A DNA stretch of 37,447 nt, taken from contig JANYKU010000099.1 in NCBI GenBank assembly GCA_025358075.1, positions 1 to 37,447 on the forward strand. Reading direction: 5' to 3'. This document shows positions 23,299 to 31,251 of the stretch, piece after piece. Source of the DNA: Ilumatobacteraceae bacterium. GTDB lineage: Bacteria; Actinomycetota; Acidimicrobiia; Acidimicrobiales; Ilumatobacteraceae. Within the stretch, counting starts at the first letter, position 1. The number at the start of each line of letters is the position of its first letter. The notes beneath the pieces are model-generated. The model saw only the letters and a program-made list of their open reading frames with translations, had not been told where the DNA came from and did no database searches. The position numbers were made by a program, and so were the translations under genes.

Positions 23299-24498
23299 AT
23301 GACCGACGTGAAATCCGACATCGCCAGAGGGTGGCTGCACGAGGGCGATTGCCGCCTCGCCGACATGGTGGCGATCGTCGAACAGCCGACGGAACTGTCC
23401 GAATACCCGCATGCCGCAGCGATCGACCACAACACCGTTGTGTACGACTGCGATCACTTGCGTTCGGTCGTCTCCGACCCCGATTCCCGACTCGCAGTGC
23501 AGGCCGAACTGGCCCACGCTTTCCTCGACGGTCCGGGGGTCATCGCCTTTCAGCGGGCCTTCGCCGACACCACGATCATTGACCGGGCCACCGCGGCATT
23601 CCAGGCGATGATCGCCGAACAGCACGCCAGCGGTCAGGCCGCGGGCGACCACTACGCCAAGCCCGGCCACAACGACCGAGTGTGGAATGCGCTCGAGAAG
23701 TTGGCCATTGCCGAGCCCGAGGTGTTCGTCGAGTACTACGGCAACGACATCCTGGCCCTCGCCTCGGCTTCGTGGCTCGGCCCGGGCTACACGTTGACCT
23801 CGCAGGTCAACGTCGTCAACCCCGGCGGGCTCGCCCAATCGCCACACCGCGACTACCACCTCGGCTTCATGACGGTCGCCCGAGCCGAGCAGTACCCGTC
23901 GCACGTCCATCTCCTGTCGGCGGCGCTCACTCTCCAAGGTGCCGTCGCCCATTGCGACATGCCGATCGAGAGCGGGCCGACGATGTACCTGCCGAACTCG
24001 CAGCGGTACCTCCTCGGATACCTCGCCTGGCGGCGACCGGAGTTCAAGGAGTACTTCGCCGAGCATCGCACGCAGCTGGCGTTGCGCAAGGGCGATGCGA
24101 TGTTCTTCAACCCGGCGGTGTTCCACGCCGCCGGCACCAACCAGACCACCGACGTCTACCGCATGGCCAACCTGTTGCAGATCAACTCGCCGCTCGGCAA
24201 GACGCTGGAGAGCATCGATCACGAGCGGATGTGCAATGCCGCGTTCCCGGCGATGCTGAATATGAAAGCAGCGGGTGCCTCGGCGCAAGAGGTCGAGAAC
24301 GCCATCACGGCCACCGCCGACGGCTACGCCTTCCCCGTCAACCTCGACCGCGACCAGCCGATCGGCGGCCTCACGCCCGACTGCCAAGCCGACGTGCTGC
24401 GCCGAGCCGTCGTCGAAGGCTCGACGGCCGATCAGCTCCACAGCGAACTCCGTGCCTACGCCAACCGCCGCATCACCACTGGCGATCTCACCACGTGA
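23299..24498 (+). CDS. Phytanoyl-CoA dioxygenase (PhyH) family 2-oxoglutarate oxygenase
   Basis: A 399-residue non-heme iron oxygenase of the PhyH family. Iron ligands are His183 and Asp185 (SPHRDYHLGF) and His276 (NPAVFHAAGTNQT), with Arg288 (VYRMANLLQ) the likely 2-oxoglutarate anchor. The substrate-lid region ESGPTMYLPNSQRY (224-237) is typical. PhyH enzymes hydroxylate acyl chains or small molecules; the substrate here is open. It is longer than minimal PhyH proteins because of N-terminal (1-75) and C-terminal (300-399) helical extensions. The stop overlaps the GTG of the membrane hydroxylase gene (GTGA), so the two oxygenases are translationally coupled and probably modify one lipid-like substrate. 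Confidence 0.88.
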   Translation: MTDVKSDIARGWLHEGDCRLADMVAIVEQPTELSEYPHAAAIDHNTVVYDCDHLRSVVSDPDSRLAVQAELAHAFLDGPGVIAFQRAFADTTIIDRATAAFQAMIAEQHASGQAAGDHYAKPGHNDRVWNALEKLAIAEPEVFVEYYGNDILALASASWLGPGYTLTSQVNVVNPGGLAQSPHRDYHLGFMTVARAEQYPSHVHLLSAALTLQGAVAHCDMPIESGPTMYLPNSQRYLLGYLAWRRPEFKEYFAEHRTQLALRKGDAMFFNPAVFHAAGTNQTTDVYRMANLLQINSPLGKTLESIDHERMCNAAFPAMLNMKAAGASAQEVENAITATADGYAFPVNLDRDQPIGGLTPDCQADVLRRAVVEGSTADQLHSELRAYANRRITTGDLTT

Positions 24499-25412
24499 AG
24501 AAGTCCGCGCTGCGCCAACTCGACCTCGTCGACAAGGCGTCGATCCCCCTGTTCGTGGTGACGATGGTCGCCGAATACGCCGCGTTGCGCAAGGTGCCCA
24601 AGCGCACGTTCGGCGACCTGCGCGATGCCGACGAGCAGACGTTGTCGGCAACGCAACTGCCCGCCGACCCGCTGGTGCCGGTGGGCTACGAGCGCAAGGA
24701 CACCGTGGCCAGCCTGTCGATGCTGGCGGGCAACATCGCCTTCGCCTTCGCAACGCTGTCGGCGTTCAGCAAGTTCGACCGCTTCCTGTTCCGCCACCGC
24801 GTCGCCAACGTCGGTATGCGGCGCGGCTCGATCGCCACAGCAATGGTGCTGTGGGACTTTCTGTACTACTGGGACCATCGTTGGATGCACGAAGTGCGCC
24901 TGCTGTGGGCCAACCACGTCACCCATCACTCCAGCGAGCGCTACAACCTCTCCACCGCGCTGCGCCAACCGTGGTCGGGGTTCCTCACGTTCTGGGTTTT
25001 CGCCCCCATGCCGCTGCTCGGCTTCCCCACCGCCAAGACGGCCAAGGCCGGCCAGCTCAACCTGCTCTACCAGTACTGGATCCACACCGAGGTCATCGAC
25101 CGCCTGCCAGATCCCGTCGAAAAGGTGTTCAACACTCCGTCGCACCACCGCGGGCACCACGGCGCCAACCAGCAGTACCTCGACAAGAACTACGGCGGCA
25201 TCCTCATCCTGTGGGACAAGCTGTTCGGCACCTTCGAGCCGGAAGTGCGCCGGGTGAAGTACGGCCTGACCAAGAACATCGACACGTACCACCCGATGCG
25301 GATCGCCTACCACGAGATGGCCGACATCGTTCGCGATGTGCGCGGTGCGTCGGGCCTGCGCAGCAAGCTCCATCACGTGTTCGGGCGCCCCGGCTGGACG
25401 CCGACGCGCTAG
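24495..25412 (+). CDS. Fatty acid hydroxylase / sterol desaturase superfamily membrane di-iron oxygenase
   Basis: A 305-residue integral membrane oxygenase with the three histidine clusters of the fatty-acid-hydroxylase superfamily: DHRWMH (127-132), HVTHHSS (141-147) and HHRGHH (217-222), plus a further His at 197. Four hydrophobic segments surround them. Family members hydroxylate or desaturate fatty acids, sterols, carotenoids or alkylglycerols. The GTG start overlaps the PhyH stop by GTGA. The gene ends 4 bp inside the opposing DAO-family gene. Coupling with a soluble 2-oxoglutarate oxygenase suggests sequential hydroxylations of one compound, but the identity of the compound is not visible. 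Confidence 0.88.
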   Translation: MKKSALRQLDLVDKASIPLFVVTMVAEYAALRKVPKRTFGDLRDADEQTLSATQLPADPLVPVGYERKDTVASLSMLAGNIAFAFATLSAFSKFDRFLFRHRVANVGMRRGSIATAMVLWDFLYYWDHRWMHEVRLLWANHVTHHSSERYNLSTALRQPWSGFLTFWVFAPMPLLGFPTAKTAKAGQLNLLYQYWIHTEVIDRLPDPVEKVFNTPSHHRGHHGANQQYLDKNYGGILILWDKLFGTFEPEVRRVKYGLTKNIDTYHPMRIAYHEMADIVRDVRGASGLRSKLHHVFGRPGWTPTR

Positions 25413-26599
25413 CGATCAATCAGTTCGAACGACCGCGCGTCGAGCTCGGAGTCGGTCCACCGTCCGTTGACGACCAGACCCGCCGCAAGTGCGCCGATCG
25501 CATCGGCACTCTTTGCCGCATAGCCATTGCTGCCCACCACCATCACACACCCCGGTTCGACGATCTCGACGTACGGGAGCTTCGTCGGAGTCTCGGGAAT
25601 GAGGCACGGCCTGGTGAGCCAGGCTTCGGCCTGGAGCCCCGGCAACAACTCGACGAGCAAGCCGCGCAGCCAGTCGAGATCGGCCGCGTGTTGCTCGCCT
25701 GCCATCCAGTCACGCCGCCCGGTCGGCGACATCACCTTCTCGCCGGAGCGTGTCGCCCCCAGCTTCAGGTAGACGAACCCGTCGGGATAGTCGGTCGGTG
25801 GCACGGTGTACAGGTGATCGTGGGCAGGATCGTCGACGATGATCGAAGGTAGGCCCTCGAGCCGGCGCTGCTCGGCTGACGACATCCTGGCCAGCACCAC
25901 CGTCTCGGCGAGCACGTCGATGCGCGGCCGGCGCGGCAGACCGGGCAGCTCGTCGGCATGCGGGCCGGTGGCGATCACGACGTGCTCGGCCTCGACGCTC
26001 GTCCCTGTGGCCGTGGCGACCTGCCAGCCGCCGGTCGATCGACGCTCGATGCCGGCCACCTGCACGCTGATGATCTCGGCGCCGCGCTGCCGGGCGACCG
26101 CCAGTTGGGCGGCGAGCATGCGGCGTGGATCGATGAACCCACCGGGGCCGGGCTCTCGCAACACGGTGGCGGCGGCAGGAAGGGCGACGCGATCGTCGCC
26201 GAACGGCTGGCCAGGAAGATACGAATCGAACTGCACACCGAGGCCCTCGCCGACCGCGATGGTCAATGCCAGTCGTCCCGCGTCGACTTCGGCCATCAAG
26301 ACCCCGACCGGGAAGTGGAACCGGATGCCAGACTCGGCCTCGATCCCGGCGTAGGCGTCGATCGCCCTCCCGGCCAGCACCGCCCATTCGCGTTGCTTGT
26401 CGAGGCGGCGGGTGATTCGACCGGAGTCGTAGTGGCTGGCGAACACGCCGCGATGCGTGCTCCACTCCGCCGGCTCGGCCGGGCCGACGCCGACACACCG
26501 CATGCCGGCACTCGAAAGGTGGCGCAGCGCCGCTGCCCCGATCAGCCCGAGACCGACGACGGCTACCTCGTAATGGTCGTTGTCTGCAGGACTTGCCAC
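25409..26599 (-). CDS. DAO-family FAD-dependent oxidoreductase (sarcosine-oxidase-like)
   Basis: A 396-residue flavoprotein of the D-amino-acid-oxidase/sarcosine-oxidase superfamily. The dinucleotide motif VVGLGLIGAAALRHL (GxGxxG at 16-21) begins the FAD fold. VEAEHVVIATGPHADELPGLP is the second FAD strand. The substrate domain includes THRGVFASHYDSGRITR, resembling monomeric sarcosine oxidase and N-methyltryptophan oxidase, and the C-terminal GCVMVVGSNGYAAKSADAIGALAAGLV closes the flavin site. It likely oxidises a secondary amine or N-methyl amino acid to aldehyde, amine and H2O2; the substrate is unknown. The GTG start has TAGGGT 7 nt upstream (leaderless type). It is divergent from an MFS permease across 75 nt. 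Confidence 0.86.
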   Translation of the reverse strand: MASPADNDHYEVAVVGLGLIGAAALRHLSSAGMRCVGVGPAEPAEWSTHRGVFASHYDSGRITRRLDKQREWAVLAGRAIDAYAGIEAESGIRFHFPVGVLMAEVDAGRLALTIAVGEGLGVQFDSYLPGQPFGDDRVALPAAATVLREPGPGGFIDPRRMLAAQLAVARQRGAEIISVQVAGIERRSTGGWQVATATGTSVEAEHVVIATGPHADELPGLPRRPRIDVLAETVVLARMSSAEQRRLEGLPSIIVDDPAHDHLYTVPPTDYPDGFVYLKLGATRSGEKVMSPTGRRDWMAGEQHAADLDWLRGLLVELLPGLQAEAWLTRPCLIPETPTKLPYVEIVEPGCVMVVGSNGYAAKSADAIGALAAGLVVNGRWTDSELDARSFELIDR

Positions 26600-26612
26600 G
26601 AGTCACACCCTA
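26600..26612 (-). promoter_or_regulatory. Putative leaderless -10 box of the DAO-family gene
   Basis: On the minus strand TAGGGT is followed by seven bases and then GTG (26599). Confidence 0.4.
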
Positions 26613-26674
26613 GGGGGCAACGTTTCCGTATTTGAGCCACCGCGGGGCCCTTCTTTACTGGTACAAAGGAGGGG

Positions 26675-27868
26675 GTGAACGCGGGCACCCTGACCACCGA
26701 GAGATTTCGGTGGGATCGGCTCACCTATGCCTCTGCGCTGGGTTACGCGCTGCTCGTCGGTGGGCTCAGCGTGGGTGTCGTCCTCGGCGAATTGCGCCAG
26801 CAGTTTCACCTGTCTGGAGTCATCGCCGCATTGCACGGTTCGACGTTCGGGTTCGCCTCGATCACGGCCGGGTTGTTCGGTGTTCGGGTGGTCGATCGTC
26901 TCGGCCGCCGCGGCTCGCTGGTCACCTCGGCAGTCACGATCGCGACCGGCATCACCATGTTCTGCCTCGGGCCCGCCTGGCCGATCACCCTCCTGGGCAC
27001 GGCGTTGGCAGGTCTCGGTGGAGCCTTGCTGGTGATGGTCATGCCGGCCTTGATCAGCGACCACCATGGCGAGCATCGCGCCGAGGCCTTCGCCGCCGTC
27101 AACGGCGCACCCGGTCTCGCCGGTGTCACCTTCAGCCTGGTCGTCGGCGCGGCACTGGCACTCCACTGGTCGTGGCGTCCGCCGTACCTGATCATCACTG
27201 CGGTCATCGTCATCGTCCTCACGGCCGTGGCCTGGCCCGTATCGATACCCGAGACGCCTCGCCAAGGGGCGTTCACGCTCGCCCACCTCCGCGACCGCGA
27301 CGTGTTCGTACCGTGGCTGCACATCGTCAACGCCGTGTTCTCCGAGTTCGCCGTCGGCGTATGGGCCGCCACCTATCTGAAAGAAGTCGGCCACGCCTCG
27401 GGTGGCCAGGCGGCGGCGCTGGCCGGCGTCTTCGGCGTGATGATGTTCCTCTCGCGCCTCGTGCTGCCGACCACCATGCGATACCTCGGCGATGCCACGA
27501 TCGCGGTCAGCTTCATGGTGCTCGCCCTCGGCGCCGTGGTGATGTGCTTCGCCCCGGGGCTCCTGCCTCGAGTCGGCGGCTTGCTGCTCGTCGGGTTCGG
27601 CGGCGCACCGCTGTACCCGCTGACCGTCGACCGGTTGTACGCGTCCGCGGAACACAAGATCGATTCGATCTCACTCGGTGCGATCTGCATCCTTGCGTCG
27701 GGTACGGCGGTCACGCTCGGGCCCTTGACGTTGGGTGTGCTGGCCGACCGTGTGGGATTGCGACTGGCGCTGCTGATCGTGCCGGCGGTGGGCGTGCTTG
27801 GGGCGATCACCCAGCGACCCGCCCGCCACGCGCACGCGGCACGCTCGATCGCTCCAGCTCTCGACTGA
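26675..27868 (+). CDS. Major facilitator superfamily permease
   Basis: A 397-residue MFS transporter with about twelve membrane segments. The loop between helices 2 and 3 carries a variant of the A motif (GVRVVDRLGRRGS, about 70-82), and LGVLADRVGLRL (about 352-363) is its counterpart in the second half. The GTG start is preceded by AAAGGAGGGG, leaving only 2 nt between AGGAGG and GTG; this is unusually tight, but no better start exists before the first helix. The substrate is unknown. It is divergent from the DAO-family gene and 26 nt upstream of a dienelactone hydrolase gene, so uptake of an organic acid is one possibility. Confidence 0.87.
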   Translation: MNAGTLTTERFRWDRLTYASALGYALLVGGLSVGVVLGELRQQFHLSGVIAALHGSTFGFASITAGLFGVRVVDRLGRRGSLVTSAVTIATGITMFCLGPAWPITLLGTALAGLGGALLVMVMPALISDHHGEHRAEAFAAVNGAPGLAGVTFSLVVGAALALHWSWRPPYLIITAVIVIVLTAVAWPVSIPETPRQGAFTLAHLRDRDVFVPWLHIVNAVFSEFAVGVWAATYLKEVGHASGGQAAALAGVFGVMMFLSRLVLPTTMRYLGDATIAVSFMVLALGAVVMCFAPGLLPRVGGLLLVGFGGAPLYPLTVDRLYASAEHKIDSISLGAICILASGTAVTLGPLTLGVLADRVGLRLALLIVPAVGVLGAITQRPARHAHAARSIAPALD

Positions 27869-27881
27869 GCGCTGCGCCGAA

Positions 27882-27894
27882 TACAGTCGGCGGA
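27882..27894 (+). promoter_or_regulatory. Putative leaderless -10 box of the dienelactone hydrolase gene
   Basis: TACAGT followed by seven bases and ATG (27895), located just after the MFS stop. Confidence 0.4.
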
Positions 27895-28569
27895 ATGGGT
27901 ACCACCATTTCACTCACCTCAGCGGATGGCTTCCAACTCTCGGCGTACCGTGCCGAGCCCGAGGGCAAGGCCCACGGGGGAATCGTCGTCGTCCAGGAGA
28001 TCTTCGGCGTCAACAGCCACATCCGCTCGGTGACCGATCGCTATGCGGCGGCTGGCTTCCTCGCCATCGCTCCGGCGATCTTCGACCGCGACAGTCCGGG
28101 CATCGAGCTCGGCTACACGGAGGACGACATCGCCGTCGGTCGTGACATCGCCCGCGGCACGCTCGACTTCCAGAACGTCTTGGCCGATGTGGTGGCTGCT
28201 GGAGCCGCTGCCGCCGAGGCCGGCAAGGTCGGCGTTGTCGGCTATTGCTTCGGCGGGCTGGTCACTGCCGCGGTCGCGATCAACGACGCCGACACCTTTG
28301 ACGCCGCCGTGTCGTACTACGGCGGCAGCACCGTCAGCCTCATCGACAAGACGCCGGTGGCACCAATGATGATGCACTTCGGCGAGCGCGACCATGCCAT
28401 CCCGCTCGACGACGTCGCCAAGATCTCGGAGGCCTGGCCCGACGTGACGGTGCACCTCTACGACGCCGAGCACGGCTTCAACTGCGATCACCGCGGCTCG
28501 TTCAGCGCCGTACCCGCCGCCATCGCCCAAGCCCGCAGCTACCGCTTCTTCGACGACCACCTCGGCTGA
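27895..28569 (+). CDS. Dienelactone hydrolase family protein
   Basis: A 224-residue alpha/beta hydrolase of the dienelactone hydrolase type. The nucleophile is Cys118 in GYCFGG (116-121), with Asp166 (GERDHAIP) and His193 (AEHGFNCD) completing a Cys-Asp-His triad. Glu35 in VVQEIFGVN is the residue that activates the cysteine in characterised enzymes. The classical substrate is 4-carboxymethylenebut-2-en-4-olide from aromatic degradation, but many homologues act on other lactones or esters and no aromatic pathway gene is nearby. It is 26 nt downstream of the MFS gene and probably also has its own leaderless promoter. Confidence 0.9.
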   Translation: MGTTISLTSADGFQLSAYRAEPEGKAHGGIVVVQEIFGVNSHIRSVTDRYAAAGFLAIAPAIFDRDSPGIELGYTEDDIAVGRDIARGTLDFQNVLADVVAAGAAAAEAGKVGVVGYCFGGLVTAAVAINDADTFDAAVSYYGGSTVSLIDKTPVAPMMMHFGERDHAIPLDDVAKISEAWPDVTVHLYDAEHGFNCDHRGSFSAVPAAIAQARSYRFFDDHLG

Positions 28570-28587
28570 GATCGAACAGGCCCGCAG

Positions 28588-28941
28588 GTGCCGCCCAGCT
28601 TTCGATCCGAGGCGTCACGACTCGTCGCACTCGCTGCCTTCCTCGTGGTCGTCGCCGCGTGCGGAGCTGAGAGTCACACGCTTTCCTGTGTCGTCAAAGT
28701 CGGCGGGGCTCAGACGACGGTCTCACTGAACACAAAGGTCGGCTCCTCCGTCATGGCGACGGTTCCCAGCTACACCGTGACGTTCTCGATTCTCGACGGC
28801 CCGCGACTCACCGCAAATGTGCAGGACGCACACTTCAAGACCCTGATGAGGACCACGTCGGGTGCCGATGGGGGCGGCGGAGGCTCGGTCACCACGCCGG
28901 ACGGTCTGCTCGAGTACTCCTGCACTCCGCAAGGAGCCTGA
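28588..28941 (+). CDS. Small secreted lipoprotein of unknown function
   Basis: A 117-residue protein with a GTG start, a basic N-terminus, a hydrophobic core (LVALAAFLVVVAA) and lipobox VAAC with the lipidated cysteine at residue 25. A mature domain of about 90 residues follows, with two further cysteines (residues 34 and 112) that could form a disulphide. A Gly-rich tract (GADGGGGGSV) lies near the C-terminus. I do not recognise the family. It lies 18 nt after the dienelactone hydrolase gene and converges on the SRPBCC gene. No clear ribosome site is visible, so confidence in this short gene rests on the signal peptide and coding pattern. Confidence 0.62.
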   Translation: MPPSFRSEASRLVALAAFLVVVAACGAESHTLSCVVKVGGAQTTVSLNTKVGSSVMATVPSYTVTFSILDGPRLTANVQDAHFKTLMRTTSGADGGGGGSVTTPDGLLEYSCTPQGA

Positions 28942-28968
28942 CGCCGAATGCCGTTGATCGGAGGACGG

Positions 28969-29460
28969 TCAGGCGGTGGCGAGGATGGCGCCGATCTGGC
29001 CCATGGCGGAGGTCAGACCCTCCTCCATGCCCATCTGGATCATCTGGTCCATCGCCTCGACCGATGGGAACCGAGTCTCGATCAGCATCCGCGTGGCGCC
29101 GGTGGGAAGCTCGTCGAACGTGACGGTGGACTGCATCGTCGGCATGGTGTCGATGGGGTTGCCCTCGGTGTCGGCGAAGCCGTCTTCGAGATCGAGCCGG
29201 TGTGGCTCCTCGACGGCGACGACCTTCCACCATCCGTGGTACTGCTCGCCGTCGGGGCTGGTCATGAAGTAGCTCACCTTCCCACCCGGGCGCAGGTCGT
29301 GCTCGACGACGGTCGCCGGGTACGTGGGCGGGCCCCACCAGCGCTCGAGCTTGCGTGGGTCGGCCCACAGCTGCCAGACGCGGGCGATCGGGGCGTTCCA
29401 TTCGCTGGCGACCGTCATGGTCAGTGCGGTCGGGTCCTTGTGGACGTCGGTCACGGTCAC
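28969..29460 (-). CDS. SRPBCC/AHSA1-domain protein of an ArsR-SRPBCC pair
   Basis: A 163-residue START/Bet v1-like protein of the AHSA1 (activator of Hsp90 ATPase homolog 1-like) family. Landmarks are SEWNAPIARVWQLWADPRKLERWWGPPTYPATVVEHDLRPGG at the N-terminus and the C-terminal amphipathic helix with SVEAMDQMIQMGMEEGL. Such proteins form a deep hydrophobic pocket for lipids or small molecules, but the ligand is usually unknown. The GTG start overlaps the stop of the upstream ArsR-type gene (GTGA). This two-gene arrangement is very common in actinobacteria, and the regulator presumably controls the pair. Confidence 0.88.
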   Translation of the reverse strand: MTVTDVHKDPTALTMTVASEWNAPIARVWQLWADPRKLERWWGPPTYPATVVEHDLRPGGKVSYFMTSPDGEQYHGWWKVVAVEEPHRLDLEDGFADTEGNPIDTMPTMQSTVTFDELPTGATRMLIETRFPSVEAMDQMIQMGMEEGLTSAMGQIGAILATA

Positions 29461-29816
29461 CGGTGCTCTCCTTCGTCGGGTTCGGCGAGGACGTCGCCGA
29501 ATCGTTGCATGCGATCACGCCAGCTGGCCTCGAGCTCGTCGAGAAGGCGGTTGACGTCGCGCACTGCGTCGATCCGCCCGCGCACCATTCGCTCGCGGCC
29601 TTGTTGATGTTTGGTGATGAGGTCAGCTCGCTCGAGAACGGCGACGTGCTTCTGTACCGCGGCGAAACTCATCGGGTAACGCCGAGCCAGATCCGACACG
29701 GAGTGCTCGCCATGCAACACAAGCCGGACGATGTCGCGGCGTGTCGCGTCGGCGAGCGCATGGAACAGCAGGTCTGTCCGTTCCGCTTCCGGCACTCGTC
29801 GCTCACCTACAACCAT
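29457..29816 (-). CDS. ArsR-family HTH repressor of an ArsR-SRPBCC pair
   Basis: A 119-residue winged-helix regulator (LLFHALADATRRDIVRLVLHGEHSVSDLARRYPMSFAAVQKHVAVLERADLITKHQQGRERMVRG), typical of the ArsR subgroup coupled to SRPBCC genes. It lacks the metal-binding cysteines of ArsR/SmtB sensors, so it probably senses a small molecule or the partner protein state. I chose the ATG at 29816, inside the palindrome; in-frame ATGs at 29834 and 29828 would extend it through the operator (reading YNHMV), and GTG 29795 would shorten it. TAATGT lies 8 nt upstream, so the transcript is probably leaderless or nearly so. It is likely autoregulated through 29808-29825. Confidence 0.87.
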   Translation of the reverse strand: MVVGERRVPEAERTDLLFHALADATRRDIVRLVLHGEHSVSDLARRYPMSFAAVQKHVAVLERADLITKHQQGRERMVRGRIDAVRDVNRLLDELEASWRDRMQRFGDVLAEPDEGEHR

Positions 29817-29825
29817 ATGGTTGTA
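29808..29825. promoter_or_regulatory. Perfect 18-bp operator palindrome overlapping the ArsR-type start
   Basis: TACAACCATATGGTTGTA is identical to its reverse complement. It covers the predicted transcription start and the ATG of the ArsR-type gene. The -10-like TAATGT or GATAAT lies immediately upstream on the minus strand (about 29832-29825). The position suits autorepression. Confidence 0.75.
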
Positions 29826-29879
29826 CATTATCACGGGCGCCAGCGGGGCGCCAGGGGAAATCGCGAGAGATGTCGTCGA

Positions 29880-31064
29880 TCAGGCCGACACGGGCGCCCG
29901 GCGGGCTGACACGTCGCGCAGCTTCCACGAGGTGCCCGACAGCACCGCGCCGGTGACGATCAGGGCCAGCATTGCGCCGGCACAGCAGGTGTAGGCCACG
30001 GTGCGGCCGAGGTGTTGATAGATCTGGCCGATGACGGTGGCGGTGATGCCGGCGACCAGTGTCTCCGCACCACCGAGCAGGCCTTGGGCGCTCGCCTGAC
30101 GTTCGACAGGCACGACCAACCCGACGGCAACGCCCGAGCTGCTCACGGTCAAGCCGTCGTTGATTGCGTGCACCACCGAGATCGCCAGCATCACCCCACC
30201 TGACGGGGCTTGGCCGTAGGCGACCATCGCCACGGAACCGACGAGCAGGCCGAACGTTCCGTATCGGAACGGCCCGATCGATTGCGCCAACCTTCCACCG
30301 ATCGAGCCGAAGAGCACGACCGGCACGGCGAACAGGGTGATGCCGAGGTTGGCGATCAGCACGCTGGCATGCAGATCGTCGAGCACGAGCGCCCACAGCG
30401 CATCGAACGCGCCGATCATCATGAACACTGCCGACCCCATGGCCAGCGCGGCCAGATACGGCCGGATGCGCAACAGATCGAAGGCGAACCTGGGCGGCGT
30501 CTCGGCGTCGTCTGCGGGTTCCGCCACCTTCGTTCGAGTGACGAGCGGGAAGCAGGCGACCATCAATGCGGCGATCACGAGGAACGGCGCGGCGATCCCG
30601 AACGGGCCGACCAGCACGGCCGACACCGCGGGTCCGGCGGCAAAGCCGGCGACGTCGCAGGCCAACATGCGGCCAAGGTTCTTTCCCAACTGATCGGGCT
30701 CGGCGAGGATCACGATCCGCCGCGCCGCCGGGTAGGCCAATCCCACACCGACACCCATGACGAACCTGGCGGTCAGCAAGACTGCCACCGTCGTGCCGTA
30801 AGCCATGCCGAGCAGGCCGGCCACGTTGAACGCCATCCCGATGACGATCATCACCCGGGCATGGCCTCGATCGGCGAGCGGGGCGATCGTCACCTGGGCG
30901 ACAAACGACGACAGGAACCCCATCGCCACGATCAGTCCGAGGGCCCCCTCGCTGATGCCGTACTGGTCGCGGAAGTCGTCGAGCACGGTGAACATGACCC
31001 CGTACCCCGAGGCAAACAGCGCCGTCAGCGCGCCGAAGACGACGACGACCGAGCGAGTGCGCAT
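29880..31064 (-). CDS. Major facilitator superfamily exporter, divergent from a regulator
   Basis: A 394-residue MFS permease with about twelve helices. The A motif appears as PLADRGHARVMIVIG in the helix 2-3 loop, and RFVMGVGVGLAYPAARRIVI is the helix 4 region typical of drug-efflux members; the second-half equivalent is GGRLAQSIGPFRYG. I chose ATG 31064, which directly precedes helix 1 (RTRSVVVVFGALTALFASG). In-frame ATGs at 31124 and 31142 lie inside the operator region and would add a basic leader. It is transcribed divergently from an ArsR-like regulator plus a second MFS gene, a classic regulator-controlled efflux layout. The substrate is unknown. Confidence 0.86.
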   Translation of the reverse strand: MRTRSVVVVFGALTALFASGYGVMFTVLDDFRDQYGISEGALGLIVAMGFLSSFVAQVTIAPLADRGHARVMIVIGMAFNVAGLLGMAYGTTVAVLLTARFVMGVGVGLAYPAARRIVILAEPDQLGKNLGRMLACDVAGFAAGPAVSAVLVGPFGIAAPFLVIAALMVACFPLVTRTKVAEPADDAETPPRFAFDLLRIRPYLAALAMGSAVFMMIGAFDALWALVLDDLHASVLIANLGITLFAVPVVLFGSIGGRLAQSIGPFRYGTFGLLVGSVAMVAYGQAPSGGVMLAISVVHAINDGLTVSSSGVAVGLVVPVERQASAQGLLGGAETLVAGITATVIGQIYQHLGRTVAYTCCAGAMLALIVTGAVLSGTSWKLRDVSARRAPVSA

Positions 31065-31095
31065 GCCCGCCAGTATTGCCCGGAACACGTCGAGG

Positions 31096-31124
31096 TTGAC
31101 GAATGTCCGATAATTCCCTATCAT
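31096..31124 (+). promoter_or_regulatory. Sigma-70-type promoter for the ArsR-like regulator/MFS operon
   Basis: TTGACG (31096-31101), 17-nt spacer, TATCAT (31119-31124): five of six and four of six consensus bases with ideal spacing, in a locally AT-rich stretch. Transcription should start near 31131. A weaker minus-strand promoter (TTGATG at 31145-31140, N17, GATAGG at 31122-31117) overlaps it and would serve the divergent MFS gene. Confidence 0.6.
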
Positions 31125-31142
31125 TCGAAAAATATCGGACAT
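31103..31142. promoter_or_regulatory. Operator: 10-bp inverted repeat flanking the divergent -10 regions
   Basis: ATGTCCGATA (31103-31112) and its exact reverse complement TATCGGACAT (31133-31142) are separated by 20 nt, so the centres of the arms are about three helical turns apart. One arm lies in the spacer of the plus-strand promoter and the other at its start site; the -10 box sits between them. Binding of the ArsR-like protein here would control both directions. Confidence 0.65.
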
Positions 31143-31251
31143 CAAGCCCAGCATCAGGCGGGGAAAGCGCTCAACCGCAACAGCGCCATACAACCTCGGG
31201 TACGACCTCGACGACACGATCAGGGCCGATTCCCCAGCTCGGCTGAAGGCC

